Shown here piece by piece: positions 52,853 through 62,000 of a stretch of 64,000 bases of DNA. The first letter of the stretch is position 1, and every line of letters starts with the position of its first letter. The notes beneath the pieces were generated by a model. That model was given only the letters and a program-made list of their open reading frames with translations. It was not told where the DNA came from and did not search any database. The DNA comes from Pinibacter sp031553495 (GTDB lineage: Bacteria > Bacteroidota > Bacteroidia > Chitinophagales > Chitinophagaceae), in assembly GCA_031553495.1 (NCBI GenBank), contig JAVBLN010000007.1, forward strand, positions 310,001-374,000. The letters run 5' to 3'. A program made the position numbers and the translations under genes.

Positions 52853-54277
52853 CTATTTATAATAGCTATTTAAAAAATTGCTTTCAGTTTCATCGCTTGC
52901 AAAATCGTTATTGAAGAAAATGAGAGATGGTGGTTTTTGAATTTTCTGAATGAATAATTCTTTATTTAAAAACGGATATTCTTTCACAGCTTGTATGGCA
53001 TATGTGGAGTAATCGCGAATAACTTTTTCCTTGTATGCGGGATCTTTTGTTTTTTTCAGAATTTCATTTGTGGTCATCATTTTATGATAGAAAAACCCCT
53101 GTAGCAAATTTTCATAAAGCGTAGTTGTAAATGTTGTTGCCGGAATTAGAACGGTGAGTAACAAATAGAAGTAAACAGGTTTTGGTTTAAATGCATTAAT
53201 AAAATTTGATAGTTCATTATTGGTAATTAGCGAACCTGCAAGAAAACCGGTTAACAGCAAAAAGAATATTTGTATAGATACCACGCTGTTAAGCATTCGC
53301 AAAGGAATGGAACCGTTACTGCCATACAATATTGGAGCGATGATTATAAAGGGAAAACTAATGAGAAATGCGTACAAACATTTGTTATTCCTGATTTTTG
53401 TATGTACTATACTTGTAAATCGAATGCCTGAAATAACAGATGCTATCATTGCAAACCACCACAGCGGTTCTTTAATAATCTGCAGGTAAACATTCCCTCC
53501 CCAATAGCATATGCTTGTTACTATTTTCAGAATATCTTTTTCTCCAATTACAGACGATCTTTTTAGTGATCCCGGCGAAAAGATTTCAAGCGCCATGGCT
53601 ATAAAAACTATTAGAAAAATAATGTTTGCAGAACTTTTTTTATTCTTTAATTGATACTGCAATAACCATATGATTCCTGTAAATAGGAATAGCGCAATTG
53701 CAATAAGCTCATTGGAACCGCAAATGATAAAACTTAAGATGGCGAGAAAAATAAAATACAGTTTTTTTCTTTTTGCATTGCAGCAAAATGATGTAAAACA
53801 GCCGCTCCATAGCAGCAGGCAAATAATTGAAAAATGATAAACAAAAACCGCACTGAACCAATAAAATCCTTCTGCTACCGAAAACTGAGCATATAGCATG
53901 AGAAAGAATAAAGCACAGCTTAGTAGCATTCTTAGCTGAAAAGAAAGCGATTTTTTGAAAAAGTGTTTAAGCAATTGTGTGAGTAAAAAGTGTATACTGA
54001 AAATGGTAAGTATAAAAATAATTATCGGGTGAAGCCAATAAATATTGTAGTGTAGTTCAAAATAGCTGACACCCATGCCTGGTATTGTCGAAGAATATCT
54101 TCCCTGCCATGAAAGATATAATTGCATGTACCTTTCATAGAACTGACCATCTTTGAGCGCTGTAGCATAGCTATAATCATCTGCGGACGGATGATTGAAA
54201 AAGCTTAGTATTACAAGTGGAACAAAAATTATTGCTATAGAAAGCCACGGAAGTAATTTATACAACTTACTCTTCAT
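52853..54277 (-). CDS. DUF6056-like polytopic membrane protein
   Basis: A 474-residue protein with about ten or more transmembrane segments. Near the N-terminus the motif FFNHPSADDYSYA has an Asp pair after the first membrane segment, as in GT-C fold membrane glycosyltransferases and DUF6056 proteins. The C-terminal ~80 residues are soluble. The sugar donor and acceptor are unknown. It converges with the GYF_2 gene and lies 33 bases after tgt on the same strand. Confidence 0.8.
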   Translation of the reverse strand: MKSKLYKLLPWLSIAIIFVPLVILSFFNHPSADDYSYATALKDGQFYERYMQLYLSWQGRYSSTIPGMGVSYFELHYNIYWLHPIIIFILTIFSIHFLLTQLLKHFFKKSLSFQLRMLLSCALFFLMLYAQFSVAEGFYWFSAVFVYHFSIICLLLWSGCFTSFCCNAKRKKLYFIFLAILSFIICGSNELIAIALFLFTGIIWLLQYQLKNKKSSANIIFLIVFIAMALEIFSPGSLKRSSVIGEKDILKIVTSICYWGGNVYLQIIKEPLWWFAMIASVISGIRFTSIVHTKIRNNKCLYAFLISFPFIIIAPILYGSNGSIPLRMLNSVVSIQIFFLLLTGFLAGSLITNNELSNFINAFKPKPVYFYLLLTVLIPATTFTTTLYENLLQGFFYHKMMTTNEILKKTKDPAYKEKVIRDYSTYAIQAVKEYPFLNKELFIQKIQKPPSLIFFNNDFASDETESNFLNSYYK

Positions 54278-54310
54278 GTGCCGGTTTTCATTTGTTTCTG
54301 TAAAGATGCA

Positions 54311-55450
54311 TTATAATCTTGTTTTCAAAATTTCTACCTGTTCATTTTTCCAACTCACAAAATCGCCTTGCAAAATATGCTTACGGGCTTGCGTTACCAA
54401 ATGAAGATAGAAGGCAAGATTATGAACGCTTGCAATGGTTAATCCTAAAATTTCTTTTGCTTTGATGAGATGCCGTAAATATGCTTTTGAATAATAATTG
54501 CTGGTTTCGCAATCTATGCCGTCGTCAATAGGCGAAAAATCTTTTTCCCATTTTTTATTATCAATATTGATTACGCCTTTTGATGTAAACAGCATGGCAT
54601 TGCGCCCATTGCGGGTGGGCATTACACAATCGAACATATCCACTCCCAACGCGATATTTTCCAAAATATTCCAGGGTGTGCCCACACCCATCAGGTAGCG
54701 GGGTTTATGGACCGGCAAATGATCGCAGCACAGCTCGCAAATTTCATACATCATCTCTTCCGGCTCACCTACGGAAAGGCCACCAATCGCATTGCCGGTA
54801 GCGTTTTTGGAGGAAATATACTCCGCTGCTGCTTTACGAAGATCTTTATATGTGCTTCCCTGAACAATAGGAAATAAATTCTGCGTATATCCATACTTGT
54901 CAGGTGTATTGTTAAATTGGGTGTAACACCTGTCCAGCCAGCGGTGTGTGAGCTCTATAGATTTTTTCGCGTACTTAAAATCGCTGGGGTAGGGCGGACA
55001 TTCGTCGAATGCCATAACAATATCGCCGCCAATAGTGCGCTGAATGTCCATTACTCTTTCCGGTGAAAACAAATGTTTTGATCCGTCTATATGGCTTTGA
55101 AAAACAACACCTTCTTCTTTTATTTTTCTGTTGTTGGCCAGCGAAAATACCTGGTAACCGCCGCTATCGGTAAGTATTGGTTTATGCCAGCCATTGAATT
55201 TATGCAGTCCGCCGGCTGCTTCCAAAATATCCAGTGTGGGCCTTAAATACAAATGATAAGTATTGCCAAGAATAATTTGAGCTTTAACATCTTCATGTAA
55301 TTGTTTTTGAGTCACGGCTTTAACGCTGCCCACCGTACCAACGGGCATAAAAATGGGTGTTAAAATTTCGCCGTGACCAGTTGTTATTTTCCCGGCTCTT
55401 GCTTTGGAAATATTATCAGTTACCTGCAGTTCAAACTGTAAAGCGGCCAT
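54311..55450 (-). CDS. tgt: queuine tRNA-ribosyltransferase
   Basis: A 379-residue TIM-barrel enzyme that exchanges guanine-34 for preQ1 in tRNAs with GUN anticodons. Catalytic residues: Asp in LTDSGGYQVFSL and the nucleophile Asp in MFDCVMPTRNGRNA; substrate loop GGLSVGEP. In the C-terminal zinc site, the usual CxCxxC is reduced to a single Cys (IDCETSNYYSKAYLRHL), while the later His (SVHNLAFYL) is kept. Length and all other motifs are normal, so the enzyme is probably active without the canonical zinc ligands. Confidence 0.95.
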   Translation of the reverse strand: MAALQFELQVTDNISKARAGKITTGHGEILTPIFMPVGTVGSVKAVTQKQLHEDVKAQIILGNTYHLYLRPTLDILEAAGGLHKFNGWHKPILTDSGGYQVFSLANNRKIKEEGVVFQSHIDGSKHLFSPERVMDIQRTIGGDIVMAFDECPPYPSDFKYAKKSIELTHRWLDRCYTQFNNTPDKYGYTQNLFPIVQGSTYKDLRKAAAEYISSKNATGNAIGGLSVGEPEEMMYEICELCCDHLPVHKPRYLMGVGTPWNILENIALGVDMFDCVMPTRNGRNAMLFTSKGVINIDNKKWEKDFSPIDDGIDCETSNYYSKAYLRHLIKAKEILGLTIASVHNLAFYLHLVTQARKHILQGDFVSWKNEQVEILKTRL

Positions 55451-55558
55451 ATAAAGATTATTAAGTCGGCAAAGATAAATGAAAGTGCTTTAACCGTTTA
55501 TTGAAATAATAAATGAGATACCCCAAATATCAGCTTTCGTTATGAAGCAGCTTGATTT

Positions 55559-55638
55559 ATTTTTTGGTACGAGCGACAGTTTTTCATGGCATCATCGTTG
55601 CGTCGCAATCACTTCATCTGTAGTAATTCTAATCAGCG
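55559..55638 (+). repeat. dispersed repeat copy 19, class B, forward
   Basis: T-run, GGTACGAGCGACAG, TTTTTCATGGCATCATCG, TTGCGTCGCAATCACTTC, then CTGTAGTAATTCTAATCAGC. The core TTGCGTCGCAA is a perfect 11-base palindrome. It lies between divergent tgt and LD-carboxypeptidase; the remaining part of this 352-base gap is AT-rich without a gene. Confidence 0.9.
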
Positions 55639-55802
55639 AATAATTGAATTACGATCAGGTGTTTAGTTCGCAAATATTTTAATTGAAAGCTGCAGAATAT
55701 GGAATCTAGGTATTACTAATTGCCAGATATTGCGGTATGTTTATTACAACGTTCGTTGTTCTCAAAACATACGCTATCTTTAGTTTTCTTAAAAAAATTT
55801 AC

Positions 55803-56714
55803 ATGGTTATATATCCTCCTTATTTGAAAACCGGTGATACAATTGGCATAGTATGTCCCGCTGGTTTTATGCCTTTTGAAAATGCACAGGTTTGCATAAA
55901 TACTTTACAGGAATGGGGTTTCGGAGTAAAAACAGGAAGAACCCTGGGCGGTAATTCAACTAATTATTTTTCGGGAACAGATGAAGAGCGCCTAAGAGAT
56001 TTTCAACAAATGCTGGATGATAAAGATGTGAAAGCTATCTTATGTGGACGGGGTGGCTATGGCGTTAGCCGCATTATTGATAGAATAAGTTTCAGGAAAT
56101 TTAAGAAACATCCAAAATGGATTATTGGTTATAGCGACATTACAGTACTACATGCTCATATTTTCACCAATTATAAAATTGCGACTATTCATGCGCCTAT
56201 GGCGGCGGCGTTTAATGATGACGGCCATAAGAATGAATATGTACAATCAATTCGAAGTATGATTGCCGGGAAAAAAAATGAATATAACTGTGAAGCGCAC
56301 ACGTATAATAGAATAGGAAAAGCCACAGGTGAATTGGTTGGTGGCAATCTTGCATTGCTTGCGCATTTGCTAGGAAGTAAATCGGAACTAAAAACTAAAA
56401 ATCGCATACTTTTTATTGAAGATATTGGTGAGTATTTATATAATGTTGATAGAATGTTATATCAAATGAAGCGTGCCGGAAAGCTAAAAGACCTCGCTGC
56501 TTTAATTGTTGGCGGATTTGTTGATAACAAAGATACTACGAGGTCATTTGGAAAAGATGTGTTGGAAATTATCAGAGATGTGGTGGCAGAATATGATTAT
56601 CCCGTGTGTTATGATTTTCCCGTAAGTCACGACACAAAAAATTATGCGCTTAAAATTGGCGCAGAATATTCTTTAAAAATAGAGGCTGATAATGTAAGGC
56701 TGAAAGAACTATAG
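55803..56714 (+). CDS. LD-carboxypeptidase, S66 family
   Basis: A 303-residue serine peptidase of the LdcA/MccF fold, which removes the terminal D-Ala from murein tetrapeptides during cell-wall recycling. Catalytic triad: Ser in IIGYSDITVLH, Glu in LFIEDIGEYLYNVDR and His in DFPVSHDTKN. The opening LKTGDTIGIVCPAG and CGRGGYGVSRIID are typical. I use the ATG for MVIYPPYLKTGD; an earlier ATG would add 22 residues. A microcin-type MccF function is possible but less likely. Confidence 0.93.
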   Translation: MVIYPPYLKTGDTIGIVCPAGFMPFENAQVCINTLQEWGFGVKTGRTLGGNSTNYFSGTDEERLRDFQQMLDDKDVKAILCGRGGYGVSRIIDRISFRKFKKHPKWIIGYSDITVLHAHIFTNYKIATIHAPMAAAFNDDGHKNEYVQSIRSMIAGKKNEYNCEAHTYNRIGKATGELVGGNLALLAHLLGSKSELKTKNRILFIEDIGEYLYNVDRMLYQMKRAGKLKDLAALIVGGFVDNKDTTRSFGKDVLEIIRDVVAEYDYPVCYDFPVSHDTKNYALKIGAEYSLKIEADNVRLKEL

Positions 56715-56754
56715 CTTGTTTGCACTTTTGCAGCTATTGTTTTGAAGTTGATGA

Positions 56755-56808
56755 TTAGCATTACTTCAGTACAAGTGTGCGACGCAACCGAAGCTCAATA
56801 AAGATTCT
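56755..56808 (-). repeat. dispersed repeat copy 20, class B, reverse, short
   Basis: Plus-strand view: TAGCATTACTTCAGTACAAG, TGTGCGACGCAACCG, AAGCTCAATAAAGATTC. It lacks the GC-rich end (CCGCCGG) and A-run, so it is truncated or diverged. It lies upstream of oxyR. Confidence 0.8.
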
Positions 56809-56930
56809 GAAGATGACTACATAAATAAGATTTCAAAAAATTCCGGTTGCGTGTACAAGGTATACATAATTTTACAATAGCCATTATTGATTGATTTTTT
56901 GTATTTATAGATATGATCTATATTTACAGC

Positions 56931-57878
56931 ATGACTTTTACACAACTTGAATATATTGTTGCTATTGACAATCTGCGTCATTTTGCCGCCGCCGCAGATG
57001 AGTGTTTTGTTACACAGCCCACATTGAGTATGCAGGTGCAAAAATTGGAAATCGAATTGGGTGTAAAAATATTTGACAGAAGCAAGCAGCCTGTTGTACC
57101 AACCGAGGCGGGTATTGACATATTATCACAGGCCAGGAAAATTATTTCGGAAAGGAATGTAATACTTGAGATTGTGCAACAGAAAAAAGGGATTCTAAGT
57201 GGTGAGCTGCGTATTGGGATCATACCCACTTTAGCGCCTTACTTGTTGCCTTTGTTTGTAAAAAAGTTTAATAAAAAATTCCCGCAAATAAAACTGGTGG
57301 TAAATGAAATGATGACGGATACTATAATAAGCCGTTTGCGTGAAGGCCGCATTGATGTTGGTATATTGGTTACGCCGTTGTATGATAACGGAATTAGGGA
57401 ATATCCTTTGTTTTACGAAGAACTGCTGGCTTACGTTTCCTCAAAAAATAATCTGTACAAGAAAGCGATTGTACAGCCTGCCGATATTCCGTTTGATAAG
57501 CTTTGGCTGATGGAAGAAGGACATTGTTTCCGTTCGCAGATTTTGAATCTTTGCGAATTGCGCAAGCAAAGCGAAATGGAAAATAGTTTTAAATATGAGG
57601 CGGGAAGCATTGAAACTTTACGCCGTATGGTTGAAGTAAACGAGGGTGTTACCATCCTGCCGGAATTGGCTACTATTGATATGACCTCAAAGCAACTTCA
57701 ACTTATAAGGCATTTCCGCAACCCTTGTCCTATGCGTGAAGTCAGCCTTGTTGTGCACCGCGATTTTGTGAAAAAGAGATTGGTTGATGCATTAAAAAGT
57801 GAAATCATTTCCGCCATACCTGAAAAGATCAGGAAGAATAAAAAAACTTTTGTCGTAGAAATTGAGAATAACGAGTAA
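56931..57878 (+). CDS. oxyR: OxyR-like LysR family regulator of peroxide response
   Basis: A 315-residue LysR-type regulator: N-terminal winged helix (QLEYIVAIDNLRHFAAAADE, then TLSMQVQKLE) and a C-terminal sensor domain. The OxyR redox pair is present as Cys199 and Cys208 in GHCFRSQILNLC, with the same eight-residue spacing as in E. coli OxyR. It should sense hydrogen peroxide by disulfide formation and activate catalase and peroxidase genes. I start at MTFTQLEYI; six more residues are possible upstream. Confidence 0.95.
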   Translation: MTFTQLEYIVAIDNLRHFAAAADECFVTQPTLSMQVQKLEIELGVKIFDRSKQPVVPTEAGIDILSQARKIISERNVILEIVQQKKGILSGELRIGIIPTLAPYLLPLFVKKFNKKFPQIKLVVNEMMTDTIISRLREGRIDVGILVTPLYDNGIREYPLFYEELLAYVSSKNNLYKKAIVQPADIPFDKLWLMEEGHCFRSQILNLCELRKQSEMENSFKYEAGSIETLRRMVEVNEGVTILPELATIDMTSKQLQLIRHFRNPCPMREVSLVVHRDFVKKRLVDALKSEIISAIPEKIRKNKKTFVVEIENNE

Positions 57879-57907
57879 TACCTTTTGTAAAGAAGTTGTC
57901 ATTCTTT

Positions 57908-58057
57908 GTAACTTTTCGCTCAGCATAATAATATATGGTGTTCTTTTTGGGAACCGGCAGTATTGCTACTATTGAGCTTTTGTTGTGTCACTCACTTGTA
58001 CGGTAGTAATTCTATTCAGCCGGTGAAGCATTCACGCACAAATTTATACTTCGTATA
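57908..58057 (+). repeat. dispersed repeat copy 21, class A, forward, near full length
   Basis: Left module CAGCATAATAATATATGG, T-run, GGGAACCGGCAGTATTGC; core 57977-57996 with TTTTGTTGTGTCACTCACTT (a variant 5' part); right GTACGGTAGTAATTCTATTC; right module GAAGCATTCACGCACAAATT then ATACTTCGTATAATG. The ends are a degenerate terminal inverted repeat. It lies between convergent oxyR and hydrolase genes. Confidence 0.92.
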
Positions 58058-58062
58058 ATGCG

Positions 58063-58866
58063 CTAATGCAACAGTGAATCCAGCTTATGATGAAATTCTA
58101 GAAAGTTGTTTAAATTGTTATGTTCTGCCCCTTCAACTGTTACAAACTCATCATTAGGTTTAAGACAGGTTTTTAGTTTTATTGAATGATTATAAGGAAT
58201 CACGTGGTCTTTGGTACCATGAAAAATAATCACGGGAGCTGTTACATTTTTTAGATATTCATTAGTAGGTAGTTGGTAATGCAGCATGTTTTTAAGCGGG
58301 AACATAAAAAAATATTTACCTGCCAAATTTCGTATACTATAGTATGGAGCTTCTAAAACCAGGCTTTTACAATCTTTAACAGATGCCAATTGCGCAGCAA
58401 TACCTGTTCCCAGGCTTTGGCCATATATGATGATACTGTCTTTCGCGTATTTAGATCGTGCCAGCTTGTATAACTGTAATGCATAATCGTACAACCGTTG
58501 TTCAGATAGTTTTCCGGTACTTTTACCAAAACCGGGATAATCAATCATCCAAACTTCATAATTGTTTTTAGTAAAGTTGAGAGCAAATTTTGCGTACGCC
58601 GAAATATTTTTTCCGTTGCCATGAAAGTATAATACTACGCCTTTTGTTGTACTATCCACCGCCAAAAATTGAATGATGTTGATATTTGATGAGCTGTCAA
58701 ATGGAATGTTTACTTCATTAAACGGCATGTCAAATTTGTAAGGTTCATTTGGTGCTTTTTTTTCGGGGTGAAAGAGTATTTTATCTTGTGAATAATATAA
58801 GGCTATTCCTGTTAAACAATAGATTATTATTAAAATCTTCGCCCATTTAAAAATTTTTTCTTTCAT
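58063..58866 (-). CDS. membrane-anchored alpha/beta hydrolase
   Basis: A 267-residue hydrolase with an N-terminal membrane segment (AKILIIIYCLTGIALYY) that would anchor it with the domain outside the cytoplasm. It resembles the BEM46/YqkD-like group. Motifs: YFHGNGKNISAY (oxyanion side), nucleophile Ser in IYGQSLGTGIAAQ, Asp in FHGTKDHVIPY and His in VEGAEHNNL. The substrate is unknown (ester or peptide). I start at MKEKIFKW; six extra residues are possible. Confidence 0.9.
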   Translation of the reverse strand: MKEKIFKWAKILIIIYCLTGIALYYSQDKILFHPEKKAPNEPYKFDMPFNEVNIPFDSSSNINIIQFLAVDSTTKGVVLYFHGNGKNISAYAKFALNFTKNNYEVWMIDYPGFGKSTGKLSEQRLYDYALQLYKLARSKYAKDSIIIYGQSLGTGIAAQLASVKDCKSLVLEAPYYSIRNLAGKYFFMFPLKNMLHYQLPTNEYLKNVTAPVIIFHGTKDHVIPYNHSIKLKTCLKPNDEFVTVEGAEHNNLNNFLEFHHKLDSLLH

Positions 58867-58967
58867 AGATGCAAAAGTATTCAATATGGAAATGTGGAGT
58901 ACATTCCTTCAGTTTTTTGAATGTATGTTTTAGCGGAACCCTTATGGGTTTTGGAAATTATAGATCC

Positions 58968-58998
58968 ATGATCGTGAAGGGACTACCTTCACGATCAT
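58968..58998. terminator. hairpin at the 3' end of the TraB fusion gene
   Basis: Arms ATGATCGTGAAGG and CCTTCACGATCAT with a 5-base loop, 7 bases after the stop codon of the minus-strand TraB gene. The T-rich tail is on the plus side (TTTTATTTTATTC), where no gene ends, so its direction of action is uncertain. Confidence 0.75.
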
Positions 58999-59004
58999 TT
59001 TATT

Positions 59005-62000
59005 TTATTCATACCTGGATGATCTGGCCGCTTCATTAATGTAACCATCTTCATCGTCATCTCCATACCTGCTGCTATAAAAGGCTGATGAACTTGGCCG
59101 CATACTATAAAGCGCTTCTTTTATAATTTTCTGTAATTGTTGTTTCACATTTTCTTTCTCGTTATATTTTTTTTGAGTGTATTGCAGAAATCTTCCGGAA
59201 TTGAAGTATCGTGAATAACCATAGTCTTCATCTTCTTCATCACTGTCAGCGCTGCTTATTTTTGATAATTCCTGTGGTTGCAATCCGCTCATTGCTATTT
59301 TATAGTTGTCATCATCTTTACTTCTTTTGTATTTATAGAAGTACACCCATCCTTTACATTTTGCATCATTCACCTGAAGTTTATCGATATATATAAGGGT
59401 ATCTGTTTTTTCGTAAGTTGAATAGCCCAGGTTTTTAAGTCTGCTTCTTGCTATCAGTTCTTGTGTTTTATATTTCACAGGAAACAGGTTTTCTTTTTTG
59501 CATTCTATTAGAGCTTTATGTAAAGGTGCTCTGTATTTATCGTCTGATGCAAGATCAAGAAACACGCTATCAGGCACCGGTTTATTGTTTTTCACCATTG
59601 TGATGGCTGTGTTCAATACTGTTCTCTTATCACGCAGTTTCAGGAACTTATTAAATAATACCGATATTTCAGCAGAGTGATCCCAGAATGGCATTAACAA
59701 TGTTGCATAGCTGCTAAGGTCCTCTGAATTGTTATCGTTATCATTATCGTAATGCCTGTTGTTATTGTTGTTTTTATCATTCAGCCTGTTCATTTCTTTT
59801 TTACTGTCGTATGCAGCTTGTTTTCTAATAGCCTGTTTTGCCTCCAATAAAAATTTGGTATAATATTGTTTGTACTGTTCATTCTTTATATAACCGCTAT
59901 CAACTGCAGCTACCAGCAATGATGTAATGTCGGATTTATAATCCTCAAGCACCATCAAATCCATCAACTCAGGTATCAAAGGCGCAGATAGTTGCAGTGT
60001 ATCATATAACGGCGCCCATTTGTTTTGATAATTGTATGCATAATATCTCCTGTTTTTTTTATTGCTAGTTGCATTATCTAAAATGGTTTGCAACATGTAA
60101 TTTGTATATCCCGGCGAAGAAGAACTGGTAAGTGCCGGCGGTTCGTTCAATACGAGGTTTTTAAAGGCTTTAAAAGCATATTCAGTGCGCATATCCAGCA
60201 ACGCGTCCAAAATAGTATTTTGTAAATCAGATGTATCGGTTACCTGCTTGTATAATTGTGTAAGATAATTTACCGAAGCGGTATCCTTAAAGCTGCCGGC
60301 AATATCTATCCACTTTTTCTTCATGTTCAGGTAGTTCTTGTCTTTCCATGAAAGAGAATCAATAGCACGTTTTATATTGGGCAGATCTGTTGAGTCAAAT
60401 AACGACGGGGTTATGGAAACTGCAGCTTTCAGCGCTACTGCGCTATCACCGCTAAAATAGTTTTCAAACAATTGCTTTGTCTTTTTCTCAAACGGATTGA
60501 AACATTTAATGGTGTCACCAGGGGTGAACGTTTCAAATATGGTTTTTACAAAAGCTGTCATATTTGTAATAGTATCTCCCTGGCTAATGAGTGAAAATAG
60601 AGCACCGTTTCGGTAAAATGATTTCACAAATAATAATCTGCTGCTACCGGTGTCGCCATATTCATAATAACTACATTTCCAATTGTCCGGCGTAGTCGAT
60701 AATTGTTTATTACGCACGGTAAATTTCAAATCATTAAGCATGAGCATTTTCTTATCATCGAAGAAAGCTGATGAATCTTTTATATATACATATTCCGGAA
60801 AGCGGATGGCCATAACGCTTACATGCTCCCCGGTAGTATCGTTTCCTATATTTTTTACAAAGAAATTATTAACCAGCTCCTGGTATGCTATTTTAGAATC
60901 ATCTTCTGCATCGTTATATCTATACGCATCAGGAGAGTTGTCAAGGCTGTCTGTTTCTGTCTTGTAAAAGAAAGGACTGGTAACCGTAAAACCAACAAGC
61001 GTGTCTGTTCTTGGTTTATTTTCATTGTACACAAAAGGCGTTATTGCAAAAGAGTTTATAAAATTATCGGCTGCCGTTTCATTTTGTTTGTATTTAGCGC
61101 CCACCACATAATAACTGTTGCCTTGTATTAAGTAACGCACTTTTAATGTACAGCCATCAGTATGCGTATACTTTGCATTAATGGCAGGATATTTTCCAAA
61201 ATTACCTTGTTTGCCGGGGAGAGTAGTCTTTAGTATTTTTGAGGTGGTAAAGCTTTCTTCCATCAGCCTCAATTCAAAAGTGTCTTTTTCAATATAGTCG
61301 TATTGCTCAATTGTTGTCTTAAAAATAAAGTATGCGTTTCCGTTAGCATCTCTGCATATCCATTCGTTCCTGTTTTTATCATTGCGTTCGTTTGGTATAA
61401 AGAGTGGTGAAATAGGAAAGGCAGCTTTAAATCCACCGTATGGAGGCTGGTATGCAGATGTGGTTTTTGAAGGTATTGCAAACGTTATAGATGAAAAGAA
61501 TTGTTCTGCTTCATTTCCGGCAAGTACGTATTCCGCTATACCGCTAATTTTAAATATAATAATTTCATCAGGAAGAATAAAAATATTATAACGTTGCACA
61601 TCGCCTTTTCTTGTTCTGTTAGTTATATCAAAACCATTATATCCGTTTCTCGTAATTATTTTTTTTGAAATAATTTTCCCCGGAATATTTTCATATAAAA
61701 GGCTGTCGGTTTTTTTATTTACTATTTCCAAAGAATGCCCTAATAACGATGCATCGGTTTTTACCCGTGTGGCCATATAATAACTTCCATTGCTCATATC
61801 GGCATATTGTTGCATGTTGAGCTGGCCAATAGTATTATAGCGGTAAAATTTACTTCCGGGAATACTTACACTATATAAACTGTCTTCCGCGTATTGTTTT
61901 TGAAATTGATGAGGCACTCTTATTTTTTCAATTTGTTCTTTTTCTTCTCCATCGCGTTGGCCTGTATATATTGGGCGAAGTTTATAACCTTTTTTTCTAA

